The position numbers were made by a program, and so were the translations under genes. Positions 63,182 to 64,000 of a stretch of DNA of 64,000 bases are shown here, piece after piece. Below the pieces are notes generated by a model. That model was given only the letters and a program-made list of their open reading frames with translations, ran no database searches and had not been told where the DNA came from. Each line of letters starts with the position of its first letter. Within the stretch, counting starts at the first letter, position 1. Origin of the DNA: Rothia terrae (lineage in GTDB: Bacteria > Actinomycetota > Actinomycetes > Actinomycetales > Micrococcaceae). The stretch spans positions 62,001-126,000 of the forward strand of contig NZ_JAAXPV010000005.1 in assembly GCF_012396615.1 (NCBI RefSeq), given 5' to 3'.

Positions 63182-63540
63182 CTTATCTCAGTTTACCAAA
63201 GAGGTGAGGAGGCTAGCCGCGGCGGATGCGAGTGAGCGAGCGTACAAAGAGCCGCGGCTAGAAGATACACCGAACTGGCCTGCTCACGCGGTGTGTTTGT
63301 GTGAAACTTTTGATGTATGTGAGAGGGGCTGTGGTGGCATTTTCCGAGCGAGTGAGGAAATAAAAATGCCACCACAGAAAGCTGATCGACCGGCCCGCTC
63401 GCGCGATGTTTCTATGTGAAACTTTTGATGTATGTGAGAGGGGAGGGATGGACCATTTTTCACCTGAAAAACGGTCCATCCCTCCCCTCTCACGGTTAAC
63501 AGCCGCACCCGGCGGCGTCAGCCCCTCTCACGGTTGGTAA
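63182..63540. repeat. Tandem repeat and palindrome region
   Basis: TGTGAAACTTTTGATGTATG followed by TGAGAGGGG occurs twice, at 63299-63327 and 63415-63443, so a unit of about 116 bases is repeated. Each unit ends in a palindrome: CTGTGGTGGCATTTT (63329-63343) pairs with 63362-63377, and GTGAGAGGGGAGGGATGGAC (from 63434) pairs with the complement ending at 63493. The loop of the first holds a CGAGCGAGTGAGGAAATAAA sequence also present near 23640. No gene is supported here. Confidence 0.7.
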
Positions 63541-63574
63541 CCCGACCTATATGAGTGATTGGTGGGTAGGTCCG

Positions 63575-64000
63575 CTACTTGCCATCCCAGCCTGCGCAAC
63601 CCCACGCGTCCTGCTGGGCCGAGCAGTTAGCGTCCACCAGCCCTGCTTCGGTGCGCCACACCTGAATAGTTTGCGGTGCGGACGCGACCTCATTAACGCC
63701 GTTCACCGGCAGCCACGGGCCGCCCTCCACCGAATAACGTCCGGTGTAAACAGTGGTTACGGATGCCTGATAGTCACCGGTCTGCGTGTACACGTGGGTG
63801 GTGGGGGTAGGAACGTCCCATTGATCCTCGCCCAGGGCATACCCCGGGTTGGTGCTGTCCAACGTCTGACCGTCGCCGTACGTGAACGCGAAGCGCGACG
63901 GCGTAGCAATAACATCAACGTTGCGACCGTTAATCTGCGTAGTAAAACGCTGCTCCTGCGGAACCGCCCACAGGTTCGTGTTGTAATTCTTCAGCGTGTG
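63575..64000 (-). CDS. C-terminal part of a secreted PKD-like protein, open at the window edge
   Basis: The frame is open from the right edge (64000) down to TAG at 63575-63577 and gives at least 141 residues. FAFTYGDGQT, then THVYTQTGDYQASVTT, resembles the end of a PKD-type beta-sandwich. The C-terminal CSAQQDAWGC and neighbouring Trp/Gly suggest a disulfide. A TTG inside the frame is not a plausible start since coding continues upstream. Similar short PKD-like proteins of Micrococcaceae are secreted. The role is unknown. Confidence 0.6.
   Translation of the reverse strand, partial: HTLKNYNTNLWAVPQEQRFTTQINGRNVDVIATPSRFAFTYGDGQTLDSTNPGYALGEDQWDVPTPTTHVYTQTGDYQASVTTVYTGRYSVEGGPWLPVNGVNEVASAPQTIQVWRTEAGLVDANCSAQQDAWGCAGWDGK

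Overview
This window looks like chromosomal DNA of a mid-GC actinobacterium of the Micrococcaceae; a Rothia-like organism is the best guess. The guess rests on protein family character: a DUF3151 gene beside class II aldolase, a MrpA-MrpB fusion, FecBCD-type uptake systems and many small actinobacterial membrane proteins. By eye the GC content is about 55 percent. I see no rRNA, tRNA, phage, transposase or CRISPR array. The species cannot be fixed from reading alone.

Layout: 0.1-4.9 kb holds small membrane proteins, a PfkB sugar kinase, a PEBP-like protein, a HAD phosphatase, a glycerophosphodiesterase and a frameshifted Tat-exported protein. 5.3-15.2 kb is a nickel/urea island: ureABCEF, a structured repeat, ureGD, a urea transporter, then an intact FecBCD-type ABC importer and a methyltransferase. 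The enzyme, its nickel chaperones, urea entry and probably metal (nickel) uptake are encoded on one strand. 15.2-23.6 kb has an NCS2 uracil/xanthine permease and a complete Mrp/Mnh Na+/H+ antiporter operon (A-B fused, C, D, E, F, G). 23.8-26.7 kb is a second FecBCD operon behind a Zur/Fur-like operator, with a single-base frameshift in each of its three genes. 26.8-35.1 kb is a glycan assembly cluster with five glycosyltransferase proteins and a WcbI-like protein. 35.3-40.4 kb contains a zinc alcohol dehydrogenase, a chimeric gene remnant, a broken S9 peptidase and an MFS transporter.

40.7-42.2 kb is the most interesting locus: a two-gene nrdI-nrdF unit with no nrdE between the genes. Three metal-ligand glutamates of its NrdF are replaced by Gln, Ser and Lys. 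That is the signature of the metal-free, DOPA-radical class Ie ribonucleotide reductase (QSK type). 42.4-60.9 kb is mostly housekeeping: a peptide transporter, phosphoglucomutase, an aldehyde dehydrogenase, rhodanese, PabB, PyrE, a SpoU methyltransferase, an MFS pump, a secreted GH43 enzyme with SLH domains, aldolase and alanine dehydrogenase. 59.2-63.2 kb has a cluster of four related small membrane proteins and an amino acid permease remnant. The right edge cuts through a secreted PKD-like protein.

Two genome-scale signals cross the window. The 7-mer AGGACGC/GCGTCCT occurs about 74 times by hand count, against roughly 10 expected, equally in both orientations and in all reading frames. It could be a DNA-uptake-type word. 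Long intergenic palindromes also fall into several sequence families, whose arms differ between copies but stay complementary. At least seven genes carry single-base frameshifts, several of them in homopolymer runs. Sequencing indels must therefore be excluded before calling real gene decay.
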